Positions 46,427 through 54,386 of a stretch of DNA of 64,000 nucleotides are shown one piece after another (position 1 is the stretch's first letter; the number at the start of each line of letters is the position of its first letter). The DNA is from Allocoleopsis franciscana PCC 7113 (GTDB lineage Bacteria; Cyanobacteriota; Cyanobacteriia; Cyanobacteriales; Coleofasciculaceae): assembly GCF_000317515.1 (NCBI RefSeq), contig NC_019738.1, positions 7,156,001 to 7,220,000 of the forward strand, in the 5' to 3' direction. The position numbers were made by a program, and so were the translations under genes. The notes under the pieces are model-generated. The model was given only the letters and a program-made list of their open reading frames with translations, made no database searches and had not been told where the DNA came from.

Positions 46427-49335
46427 TGGCTGCTATAGCGATTTACCTGACACTTCTGTGAGTAATAGCTATTAGAAGAAACTTCAGCAGAAGGATTAGC
46501 CACTAATCCCACAGTCCCATCTGCATTCTTTACCCAACCCGTAGCCTCAACCAAGGGATTTTGAATTTTAGATTTTGGATTTTGGATTGCCGATTGCTCA
46601 CGGGAAAAGTCTTCTGTACTCCCTGTTTCCCTTGTCTCCTGAGTTCCAAGGGTGGGCACCCGGAGCTTTAGTGAGGAGGCACTGTCTCTAGGAGTGGATA
46701 CTCGCCAATCAATCCAACCTGGGGTAGAGTTCAACGCCTCACTAGGAGCAGGTGGCAATCCTCCTCTGCCAGTGACAACAAAGCTGTTGTTTCTGGATTG
46801 AGCAGAACAGGTTTCAGCAATTTCATTGCTAGAATCCGTAAGAGTTTCGGGTAACTCGGCTAATCCACGATTAGGGTCAATGCCTCGAATATCGATTTGT
46901 ACCGTGCCATTAAATTCTGGGCCTAAGTCAGAAGTAGCAGTAATGTCACTTTCGGGGGTTAGTTTATCTCGAAACTGGGTGCCAAAAATACCTTGAGCGG
47001 TAATACGAATTCGACCTCCAGAACCGGCTTTAGCATTGGCTGTAATGTCGCTATCTTCTTTAGGTACTGCTACTAAGGTATTGGTGTTAATCGTAATATT
47101 GCCGCCATTAGAATTACCCGCATCAGTACTAATTCGACTCCCACGGCGTAAGAGGATTTCTGATGCTTGCAGATTAATGTTTGCGCCTAAACCGGATGCC
47201 GTTCTGCCGTCAATGCTGCTTTGGTTGTCAAGCGCGATCGCATCTGCTACTACGTTGATGTTACCCGCCTGTCCTGTACCCAACGCTTGCAGATTGAGCG
47301 TTCCCCCATTGCGAAGAATCAATTGCCCGACATTGAGATTCAACGAACCGCCGTTCGCCGTAGCATTAGGATTGATTACGCGAGATGCAATCCCAACAGA
47401 AGTCTGAATTTGACTGTTAAATTCACCTTGACCCCCATTCCCAATTACCTCTACACGCCCTGCATTAATTGTGATACTTCCTGCATCTCCTCTGCCTAAA
47501 GATGCTGTTGTAATCACTCCCCCATTTCGGAGAGTCAGTACAGGTGTAGAAATGTTCATATTCCCACCCCGATTCGCCGCGTTGGCATCAGCGGAGATGA
47601 AACTTGGCCCCCGACTTCCGTTCGCCAAAACTCCAGAAATACCCTCTATTGTTACTGACTCAGTCGCTCTAAGTGTTAAATTACCTCCCGGCCCCCCAGT
47701 GGTATTCAAGGGTTGGTTGCCAATTACCGAGCCACTCGATAAACTAATTCCGGCTCCTTCAGAGATTCTCAACCGCTTGGTGTCGATATTAATGTCTCCG
47801 GCTTGCCCATTGATACCGCCTGCCGTTGAGCCGATTAAGGTGGCTACAGGACTGCCATCAGGAGTACGCAACACTTCGACTGATTCAGAAGCTTTAATGT
47901 TAATATCCCCTGATGCTCCTCGATCGCGGGAGATGCTGATTAGAGCAGCACCATCACTCACAGTTAAACGTTCTCCCGCAAAGGTAATATCTCCTCCCGT
48001 ACCCGTACTCCCCGCAAATGTGCCGCTGTTGACCGCAGAACCGACTAGATCGAAATTCCTGGCACGGATGGTCATATTTCCGGCGTTGCCAGTACTGAAC
48101 GTGGTGCTAGCTAATACTGCTCCATTGTCTATCAAAAGTTTTTCCGTATCGATCACAATGTTTCCGGCATTTCCCATGCTAGTAGTGCCAGTAATCAGCA
48201 CAACTTGTGGGTCAAAAGGGTTTGCCGATCCAGATAGCAAATACTTACCGACAAACAACCTATAGGGATCGACACCAATCCCGTTCAGCTCTACTGAATC
48301 GGTAGCGCGGATATTGACAGCACCAGCCGCACCGTTTCCTCGTGTCAGCGTAGAGATTTGCGTTCCACCTTCAGCCCGAAATGTTTGGGCGTTAATATCA
48401 ATCCCCCTGCCGTCAATATTTCCCAAAGTCAGTGCATAAATTCGCGAACCGTTGAGGCTGACATTTCCACCTCTAATATCGACTTTGCCACCCCCTAATC
48501 CAGTGGTGTTGATGAGTGCTCCATCGGATAGTTGAATATTGCCAAAGTTCTGAATGTTGTCATAGTTTAAACTCAGCCCGAATGGCGTGGATATGAATCC
48601 GACAAAACCTGAACTCTTCACGCTACCCAGAAGAATTTGTCCAGTATTGGCTGTTAAATTGCCACCATTAAGTAGAACATCACCGCCAATTAGGGCTAAG
48701 GTTTGACCAGGGTTTACCGCTAAACCAACATTGTTGGAAACGGGAATTTGCGGAGGTAGGGGTTGCAGATTTCCCGGTGCCACAGCCTTTGATTGATTGA
48801 TGATGCTGCCAGGATTTGAGCCAAACTGCAAGCCAATCGGCACGTTAATTGTGAGTAGGGGAGGCGATTGGGGATTAGTGGCACTGAATTCACTCCCATC
48901 TGCAAATTTGATGCTATTGGCTGTTGAAGCGAGCAATGAGCCACCAAGATTTAACTGAGCATTCGATCCAAAGCTAATTCCACTGGGATTGATCAAAAAC
49001 AAGTTAGCACTACCGTTCCCTTGAATTAAGCCATCAATGCTGGAAATCTGCCCTCCGGTAACTCGTGTCACGATGTTCTGCACGTTCAAGGCATGGTTAA
49101 AGTAAGCCGTTTGTCCAGTCAGAACCGAAAACTGCTCAAAACTGTGAAACAGGTTAGTTCCTGCTTGTGTGCCACCAGTAATCGTTAGGGTACCGCCGTT
49201 GGGGGTAACAACAGAATTGTTGGGTAAAGTGAGATCGGGTACAATTTGCGCTTGAACTGAAAGTGTAGAAGCGAACAAAAAAGAGGTGATAAATACGATC
49301 GCGCCAAAATGAGTTCGTGTTACGGGCACGTTCAT
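46423..49335 (-). CDS. Filamentous-hemagglutinin-like secreted protein (cassette A)
   Basis: This 970-residue protein has a signal peptide (about 1-29, ending VQA), the two-partner-secretion domain (DLTLPNNSVVTPNGGTLTIT, AYFNHALNVQNIVTRVTGG, ANLFLINPSGISFGSNA) and a long parallel beta-helix of repeats like GNAGNIVIDTEKLLIDNGA. The conserved C-terminal signature is SFVVTGRGGLP then VEATGWVKNADG. Export should need an FhaC/ShlB-type pore, which is not in the window. It probably acts as a surface adhesin or matrix protein. Near the end a heptamer-type repeat encodes SAIQNPKSKIQNP (46556-46590). It is first gene of a coupled pair with the CHAT protease. The ATG at 49335 is chosen over a longer frame to 49374. 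Confidence 0.92.
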   Translation of the reverse strand: MNVPVTRTHFGAIVFITSFLFASTLSVQAQIVPDLTLPNNSVVTPNGGTLTITGGTQAGTNLFHSFEQFSVLTGQTAYFNHALNVQNIVTRVTGGQISSIDGLIQGNGSANLFLINPSGISFGSNAQLNLGGSLLASTANSIKFADGSEFSATNPQSPPLLTINVPIGLQFGSNPGSIINQSKAVAPGNLQPLPPQIPVSNNVGLAVNPGQTLALIGGDVLLNGGNLTANTGQILLGSVKSSGFVGFISTPFGLSLNYDNIQNFGNIQLSDGALINTTGLGGGKVDIRGGNVSLNGSRIYALTLGNIDGRGIDINAQTFRAEGGTQISTLTRGNGAAGAVNIRATDSVELNGIGVDPYRLFVGKYLLSGSANPFDPQVVLITGTTSMGNAGNIVIDTEKLLIDNGAVLASTTFSTGNAGNMTIRARNFDLVGSAVNSGTFAGSTGTGGDITFAGERLTVSDGAALISISRDRGASGDINIKASESVEVLRTPDGSPVATLIGSTAGGINGQAGDINIDTKRLRISEGAGISLSSGSVIGNQPLNTTGGPGGNLTLRATESVTIEGISGVLANGSRGPSFISADANAANRGGNMNISTPVLTLRNGGVITTASLGRGDAGSITINAGRVEVIGNGGQGEFNSQIQTSVGIASRVINPNATANGGSLNLNVGQLILRNGGTLNLQALGTGQAGNINVVADAIALDNQSSIDGRTASGLGANINLQASEILLRRGSRISTDAGNSNGGNITINTNTLVAVPKEDSDITANAKAGSGGRIRITAQGIFGTQFRDKLTPESDITATSDLGPEFNGTVQIDIRGIDPNRGLAELPETLTDSSNEIAETCSAQSRNNSFVVTGRGGLPPAPSEALNSTPGWIDWRVSTPRDSASSLKLRVPTLGTQETRETGSTEDFSREQSAIQNPKSKIQNPLVEATGWVKNADGTVGLVANPSAEVSSNSYYSQKCQVNRYSSQ
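46556..46590. repeat. Heptamer-type repeat inside the hemagglutinin gene
   Basis: On the coding strand, CCAAAATCCAAAATCTAAAAT-type units encode SAIQNPKSKIQNP between the variable region and the conserved VEATGWV block. The corresponding position in the second hemagglutinin (62103-64000) has a different sequence (ATTHPQSPLVEATGWV), which marks this one as an insertion. Confidence 0.6.
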
Positions 49336-49397
49336 GGGGTGTCCAAGATTGATCAGAGGAGTCAGTAGATTCACCTCAAACCCATCGATAATTCCTA

Positions 49398-49436
49398 CTT
49401 AACTATTGATATCCTCAGGGGATATAAATAGTTAAG
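49398..49436. promoter_or_regulatory. 39-bp palindrome upstream of the hemagglutinin gene
   Basis: CTTAACTATT (49398-49407) pairs with AATAGTTAAG (49427-49436), and inside it ATATCC pairs with GGATAT around a 5-nt loop. It sits 63 bases before the hemagglutinin ATG, with no U-tract on the leftward strand. It could be an operator or a leader hairpin; it could also end transcription of the upstream TIGR04376 gene. Confidence 0.5.
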
Positions 49437-49571
49437 CTTTCTATGTTAACACTATTGGTCTGTCAACCAATTTTTGATAGGTTCGTAGTAAGCGCTTTAG
49501 CGAATTGAGCGCCTACTACAAACGGGATAAACACCCATCAAATCAAACTTGACACTCTACTAGCCCCTAAC

Positions 49572-50150
49572 TCAGCGCCCCAGATTCCGCTTCATCTGGT
49601 CTAACTCTTCTTGCAATTCCCAGCGCCTAAACTGATCATCTAACGGATCTGGGCCGCTGTAGCTCTGGCGGCTGCTAGTTTGGTTCCAACCATAGGTTTC
49701 TGCTTGGCTCTGAGCCTGAGAACTCGCACGCGCCGCTTCTACCTCTTTGGCTTTGGTGCGGACTTCCTGCCGACGGGTTTGAATCTGACGAATCAGTTCC
49801 TGAGATTGTTGAATTCGCTGTTTGACGCCTTCCATCTGTCCCCAGCGCTGGTTACCTTGACGCAAAAGGGCGGCTTCTCGCTCTTGAGCGGCTTGAGCTA
49901 AATCTTGTCTGCCGTGAGACTGGGCTTTTTCGACTCGCTCATGCCAGCGCTGGATGTCTTGCGCGATCGCTAAAATTTCGTCTTGCAAATTTTTTTGCTG
50001 CTGCTTCAAGTCTGCAATCAGCCTTAGTGAGTCCTCTTCCTGCTCCCGCAGCTGCTCTTCAAGTGCCTGTAACTCTAGATGAGGATTATTGCGGAGAAAC
50101 TCTTCTAGTCGGTCTTCCAGAAACCGATTGAAATCATCAAATAAACCCAC
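49572..50150 (-). CDS. TIGR04376 family coiled-coil protein
   Basis: In this 192-residue protein the N-terminus MGLFDDFNRFLEDRLEEFLRNN and long charged helices match the cyanobacterial family TIGR04376. The segment WHERVEKAQSHGRQDLAQAA has the same pattern as the PspA/Vipp1 core (compare GREDLACKALERK in the protein at 25078-25842), so a distant relation to PspA is likely. No signal or membrane segment is seen. It lies between the two hemagglutinin-CHAT-DUF928-CHASE2 gene sets, downstream of the cassette B cyclase. Function is unknown. Confidence 0.88.
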   Translation of the reverse strand: MGLFDDFNRFLEDRLEEFLRNNPHLELQALEEQLREQEEDSLRLIADLKQQQKNLQDEILAIAQDIQRWHERVEKAQSHGRQDLAQAAQEREAALLRQGNQRWGQMEGVKQRIQQSQELIRQIQTRRQEVRTKAKEVEAARASSQAQSQAETYGWNQTSSRQSYSGPDPLDDQFRRWELQEELDQMKRNLGR

Positions 50151-50218
50151 TGTTTCCCTTCCTCCGCTCAGGTACGTCCAACTATGTTATCAATCGTAGA
50201 ATGAGCTAGGGCATACAG

Positions 50219-53200
50219 TTAATCGGCGAGAGATGCGATCGCCCTATGCTGACAGCGCTTCAGATAGATTTGAGCAACTTTATCCTCAGGGGCAAGTTCC
50301 AAACAAGCTTCAAACAGTTGTGTCGCCTCCCTCAACGCATGTCTCGTATAAAGAAATAAGCCCTTTTCAAAAGTCGCTTTTGTCAGTAGCTTACTCTCGC
50401 GGAGTTTGGGTGGATCAGCCTCAAAGATTTCAAATACGGATACCCTTTCTGATTTGCCTTTCACCTGAACCCGATCAATCACGCGGAAAGCATACATCAC
50501 AGGGTGGTGCAAATGAGTAAACGTGTGGTGAGAAATCAGCATCGACACGCCATACTCTTTCGTCAGCCCTTCCATACGAGAAGCTAAATTAACCGCATCA
50601 CTAATCACAGTGCTATCCATGCGGTTAGGGCCGCCGACAGTTCCCAGCATCAAAGAACCCGTGTTGATGCCAATGCCGATTTGGATCGGTAGACGTTCTG
50701 GACTAGTTCGGGTTGTATTATATTCTGTCAGGCGATGTAACATGTCAATTCCAGCTCTAACCGCATCATCAGCACTGCCGCTAAACAGCGCCATAATCGC
50801 ATCCCCAATATATTTATCAATAAAGCCGTTATTTTCAATAATGGCTGGCTCCATTTGACTCAAGTAAGAATTGATAAATCGAAAATTTTCTTCCGGAGTC
50901 ATCTTTTCCGACAAAGTTGTAAAGTTCCGAATATCGGCAAACAAAACTGACATGTGGAGCTGTACTTGGTCACCTAATTGGACATCAATAATGCTTTCTT
51001 TGTTCAACAACTGGAGAAATTGACGCGGCACAAAACGTTCATTCGCTTGGTTGAGTTGATAGAGCTGATTGGTAAACTTAACTCGCTCCGCTTCTGATCG
51101 TTTACGTTCGGTAATGTCTTCAACAAATCCCTGATAGTAGAGCAATAAGCCATTGGCATGGTGTACAGTACGAGCATTCTGTCTCACCCAGATCATGCTG
51201 CCATCTTTGCGATAGGCTTGAAACTCGAACCCAGATACAGCACCCTTTTGTTGCATTAAGATGATGAATTCGCTACAACGATGCGGCTCAACATAAAGTT
51301 GATGCTCAATCTCAGTGAGAGTTGATATCAACTCTTCCGGGGAGTCGTAGCCAAAAAGCTGGGCGAGGGCAGGATTCGCACTGAGATAACGTCCATCCGG
51401 TGTCATTTGAAAGATACCTTCAAGGGCATTTTCAAAGATACTTCGGTACTTTTCTTCTGCCTGTCTTCGGGCTTCTTCTGCTCGTTTGCGTTCTGTGATG
51501 TCCTGAAAGGCGACGACGGCATAAGCCACATTGCCAGATTCATCATAAATTGGAGTTCCCCAAGCTTCGATGGGAATACTTTTATCTCCTCGATGGATTT
51601 CGATATCATCCGCAGTGGTTCGTTCGCCTTTCAACGCCCGTACAATGGGCAATTTCTCTACTGGATAAACTTGATTTGTACCCGCGATAAAGTATTGATA
51701 AACCTCTGCTAATTGCTCAATGCTTGTATTCGCAACAACACCTTTTCCGAGTAATTCTTGTGCTTTCTGATTGGCAAAATAAGGGTTGCCATTCGCATCA
51801 ATTACGGCTACTCCAACCGACACACCTTCTAGGAATTGAGCTAACCTTCTCTCACTTTCTCTGGCGGCTTCCTCTGCCTGATTTTGCAACTCGGTGGTTA
51901 GGGTATCGTAGTGCTCGGTCGTCGTCTCCAATATCAGTTCCAGGTCAGTCTTTTCCCGCTGCAATTCCACGCGATGGTAACCTGCGATCGCAATGGTAGA
52001 CCCGACCAAAGCCAGAAATGGAGAGATCACAGGTATCCACCAGCCGCCGAAAAAACTGACGTAGGTAACTGTCAACAGAAGACCGGTGGGCGATAGAATG
52101 GCAATGCCCAGGATAATCCATCGATGATAGGCATTATTTTTAAATCGGCTTCTCTGAAGTAGCAGCCAACGGACGGTAGCCCCGGTGAACGACCAGCCTA
52201 AAATCCACAACCACTCGATGGGTTCTGTCCAACTCTTAATTAACGGTCGCCCATCTAAAGCCGCACTCAAAATCTGGCTGGTTAAGTTGGCATGAATCAC
52301 GACACCAGGCATTCGTTTCGGGCTGCGTTTTGAGCTGGGCAAGAAGGTGAAGAATCGGCTACTGTAGGGAGTCAAAAAAAAGTCGTTGGAACTTTGTCCT
52401 GCGGCCCCAATCAGCACAACCTTTCCGGCAAAAGCACCCGCCGAGGAATCGCGCACCCAGTCTTGCGGTATCCGGTCTTCTAGAATATCTGTCATCGAGA
52501 TCGTGCGGAAGTTGTCTTGGGTACCGCGATAGTTCAACAAAATTTGGTAGCCACCGGAATTGGCACGAATATAACTTGCCTCATTGCCTGTAAAAGGCTT
52601 GAATATCGCTTGCCCTAACTGATAATGCCGTTTTTTGGCATCAACCACCTGGAGTTTCACACCTTTGCTTTCCAGATACATTAAAGCCAGCTTGGTTCCT
52701 AAGCTTTCTTGGGTTTTACCCTGTTCTGTAACGGTTAATAAGCCGCGACGCACCTTGCCATCGGCATCTAACACTAAATCTGCAATTGCAATTTGACCAA
52801 GCTGGCTTAAAGTGGGCGGAGGAGGAACTGTTTCCCCAACGAGTTTCCCAACGCCAATTAGGTTGGGAGTAGACTTAAACACTTTAACCAACGCTTGATG
52901 ACCCGGTTCCACGGGTAAATTTCGATACAGATCTAGACCAATAGCGATCGGCTTTTGTGCTTTTAATTTCTCGATTAATCGAGCTAGAACAGTATCCGGT
53001 AGTTGCCCGACGCCAATTTTATTCAGATCTGACTCATCAATGGTGACAATGACAATGCGAGGGTCAATTGCTTCCTTGGGACGCAGACGCACCAACTGAT
53101 CGTGAGTCACCCATTCTAAAAGCTGAAATAGTCCTGTCGAGCTGGCAGCAATGATTACTCCCGCTACAGTAGGGGCGGTAATCAGTACCCCACGCCATTT

Positions 53201-53230
53201 CCAAATTCGCTGCCTGAGCTTCAGCCACAT
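50219..53230 (-). CDS. CHASE2-PAS-PAS-class III nucleotide cyclase (cassette B)
   Basis: This 1003-residue paralogue of the cyclase at 39748-42531 has the same plan: an N-terminal helix, a CHASE2 domain (IVIVTIDESDLNKIGVGQLP, AIGLDLYRNLPVEPGHQALV), three membrane helices near 345-425, two PAS domains (second: YRSIFENALEGIFQMTPDGRYLSANPALA) and a cyclase domain. Metal Asps are in LFADIRNF and IGDAIMALF, Lys in IDKYIGDAI, Asp in VISDAVNLASRM. The cyclase is more divergent than in cassette A and extends into an extra TPR-like tail (FEKGLFLYTRHALREATQLF). The nucleotide is probably cAMP but cannot be fixed from sequence. It follows DUF928 by 129 bases. Confidence 0.92.
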   Translation of the reverse strand: MWLKLRQRIWKWRGVLITAPTVAGVIIAASSTGLFQLLEWVTHDQLVRLRPKEAIDPRIVIVTIDESDLNKIGVGQLPDTVLARLIEKLKAQKPIAIGLDLYRNLPVEPGHQALVKVFKSTPNLIGVGKLVGETVPPPPTLSQLGQIAIADLVLDADGKVRRGLLTVTEQGKTQESLGTKLALMYLESKGVKLQVVDAKKRHYQLGQAIFKPFTGNEASYIRANSGGYQILLNYRGTQDNFRTISMTDILEDRIPQDWVRDSSAGAFAGKVVLIGAAGQSSNDFFLTPYSSRFFTFLPSSKRSPKRMPGVVIHANLTSQILSAALDGRPLIKSWTEPIEWLWILGWSFTGATVRWLLLQRSRFKNNAYHRWIILGIAILSPTGLLLTVTYVSFFGGWWIPVISPFLALVGSTIAIAGYHRVELQREKTDLELILETTTEHYDTLTTELQNQAEEAARESERRLAQFLEGVSVGVAVIDANGNPYFANQKAQELLGKGVVANTSIEQLAEVYQYFIAGTNQVYPVEKLPIVRALKGERTTADDIEIHRGDKSIPIEAWGTPIYDESGNVAYAVVAFQDITERKRAEEARRQAEEKYRSIFENALEGIFQMTPDGRYLSANPALAQLFGYDSPEELISTLTEIEHQLYVEPHRCSEFIILMQQKGAVSGFEFQAYRKDGSMIWVRQNARTVHHANGLLLYYQGFVEDITERKRSEAERVKFTNQLYQLNQANERFVPRQFLQLLNKESIIDVQLGDQVQLHMSVLFADIRNFTTLSEKMTPEENFRFINSYLSQMEPAIIENNGFIDKYIGDAIMALFSGSADDAVRAGIDMLHRLTEYNTTRTSPERLPIQIGIGINTGSLMLGTVGGPNRMDSTVISDAVNLASRMEGLTKEYGVSMLISHHTFTHLHHPVMYAFRVIDRVQVKGKSERVSVFEIFEADPPKLRESKLLTKATFEKGLFLYTRHALREATQLFEACLELAPEDKVAQIYLKRCQHRAIASLAD

Positions 53231-53359
53231 GTATTATTGGTAACCAGAATACACAAGAAAACCCCCGATTACTGATTGCTAAATGCTGATGGCGTTCTGA
53301 ATGAGGTTTTACCTTGAGCCATTAGCGATCGGGTATCTGGCACCCAATACAATAGAAGC

Positions 53360-54121
53360 CTATTGTAACAGTGGCTTTGTTGCGATCGCCTCCAGACCCA
53401 CTGATTTTAACAACTTTTCCCAGGTAGCGGCTAAGGTTGAATCGTTGGGTTGCGATCGCCTCTGGTCTGCGAGACTGGTCAGCGTATCGTACCAAATTCC
53501 ATTCTTTCCGTACAAGGCAGCACGTTCCACTGGGGACAAAGTCTTGAGCTGACGACTCATAGCTGGGTTCGGTGCAATTCGCTGGATTCGACCTTCTACA
53601 GTCGGATTATCCGGTCGGATTGCCTCTCCACAAATCATCACAAAAGACCACTGATACGTCTTACCCACCTCAATTTTTGGGGCATCATCTGGAAGTTTGA
53701 AGCTCACAATACCCGCTGTTTGACTCATGGGAATTATTTTTTGATAGTAATAATCCTCATTGTCATCTTTCAGCACAAACAGCGCCTTTCCGGCGGACGT
53801 TTGAGGCACATAAACAAAGAATGTTGGATGCTCGGATATGGTCAATTCTGAGTAAGTCGCCGGTCTCAATGGAGTAACAGACGGACCTAAGACTTGCGAA
53901 TCTTGAGAACATATCCCACCATTACGCGATGCCCCGCCTGCTGAATCATCTGGTTTCCCGTCCCTCAGAGGCTCAAACGTGACACTGACAATGGTTTGCC
54001 CAGGTATTGTTGAAGCGGACTGTGCCCGTACTTGTATGGCTAAGCCAGCGCTCAACATCATGTTCAGAGATAAACTGACTGAAAAAAGTTTTATAGATAG
54101 ACGTTCATTTTGCCAAGCCAT
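53360..54121 (-). CDS. DUF928 exported protein (cassette B)
   Basis: This 253-residue paralogue of the DUF928 protein in cassette A has a signal peptide (about 1-33, ending VRAQS), a Gly/Asp-rich segment (GKPDDSAGGASRNGG) and the DUF928 body (HPTFFVYVPQTSAGKALFVLKD, IVSFKLPDDAPKIEVGKTYQWSFVMIC, RIQRIAPNPAM), followed by the helical C-terminus ALYGKNGIWYDTLTSLADQR. Relative order with the CHASE2 cyclase and CHAT genes is the same as in cassette A. A tandem array of 20-bp repeats lies 135-225 bases upstream of its start. Confidence 0.92.
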   Translation of the reverse strand: MAWQNERLSIKLFSVSLSLNMMLSAGLAIQVRAQSASTIPGQTIVSVTFEPLRDGKPDDSAGGASRNGGICSQDSQVLGPSVTPLRPATYSELTISEHPTFFVYVPQTSAGKALFVLKDDNEDYYYQKIIPMSQTAGIVSFKLPDDAPKIEVGKTYQWSFVMICGEAIRPDNPTVEGRIQRIAPNPAMSRQLKTLSPVERAALYGKNGIWYDTLTSLADQRRSQPNDSTLAATWEKLLKSVGLEAIATKPLLQ

Positions 54122-54256
54122 GATTTTGCCTTCTCCCTAAAGATAGATATAGGCATTCTTAAGGGTATTATATTTTTCAACTTTCGTCATCTGTACATCC
54201 TGGCAAAAATGAATGTCTTCGAGTAAAATTCAGTTGAAAGAAATTAACGAGTATTT

Positions 54257-54346
54257 TTTAATTTGACATCCAATTATTTTACTTGACAATAAATCGCTTA
54301 ACTTGACAATAAATTGCTTAACTTGAGATTTAATTTCTTAAGTTGA
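54257..54346. repeat. Tandem 20-bp repeats upstream of DUF928 (cassette B)
   Basis: About four and a half units of a 20-bp direct repeat, consensus TTAACTTGACAATAAATTGC, lie between the CHAT stop and the DUF928 start. Units 2 and 3 differ at about two positions. A 20-bp period is close to two helical turns, so each unit would present the same face of DNA. Nothing similar is visible at the equivalent site in cassette A. Confidence 0.7.
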
Positions 54347-54386
54347 GAGCCAAAGCATCCCCTAGCCATTTAGCAACGAAAGAAAA

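Noticed and set aside
47471-48265. Rightward 264-codon Pro/Ile-rich frame
   Set aside because: It is antisense to the repetitive beta-helix region of the hemagglutinin; regular codon patterns there produce long shadow frames. The same applies to frames at 62971-63720.
54257-54346. Possible CRISPR array
   Set aside because: The repeats are contiguous 20-bp units without spacers, too short and degenerate, and no cas gene is present.
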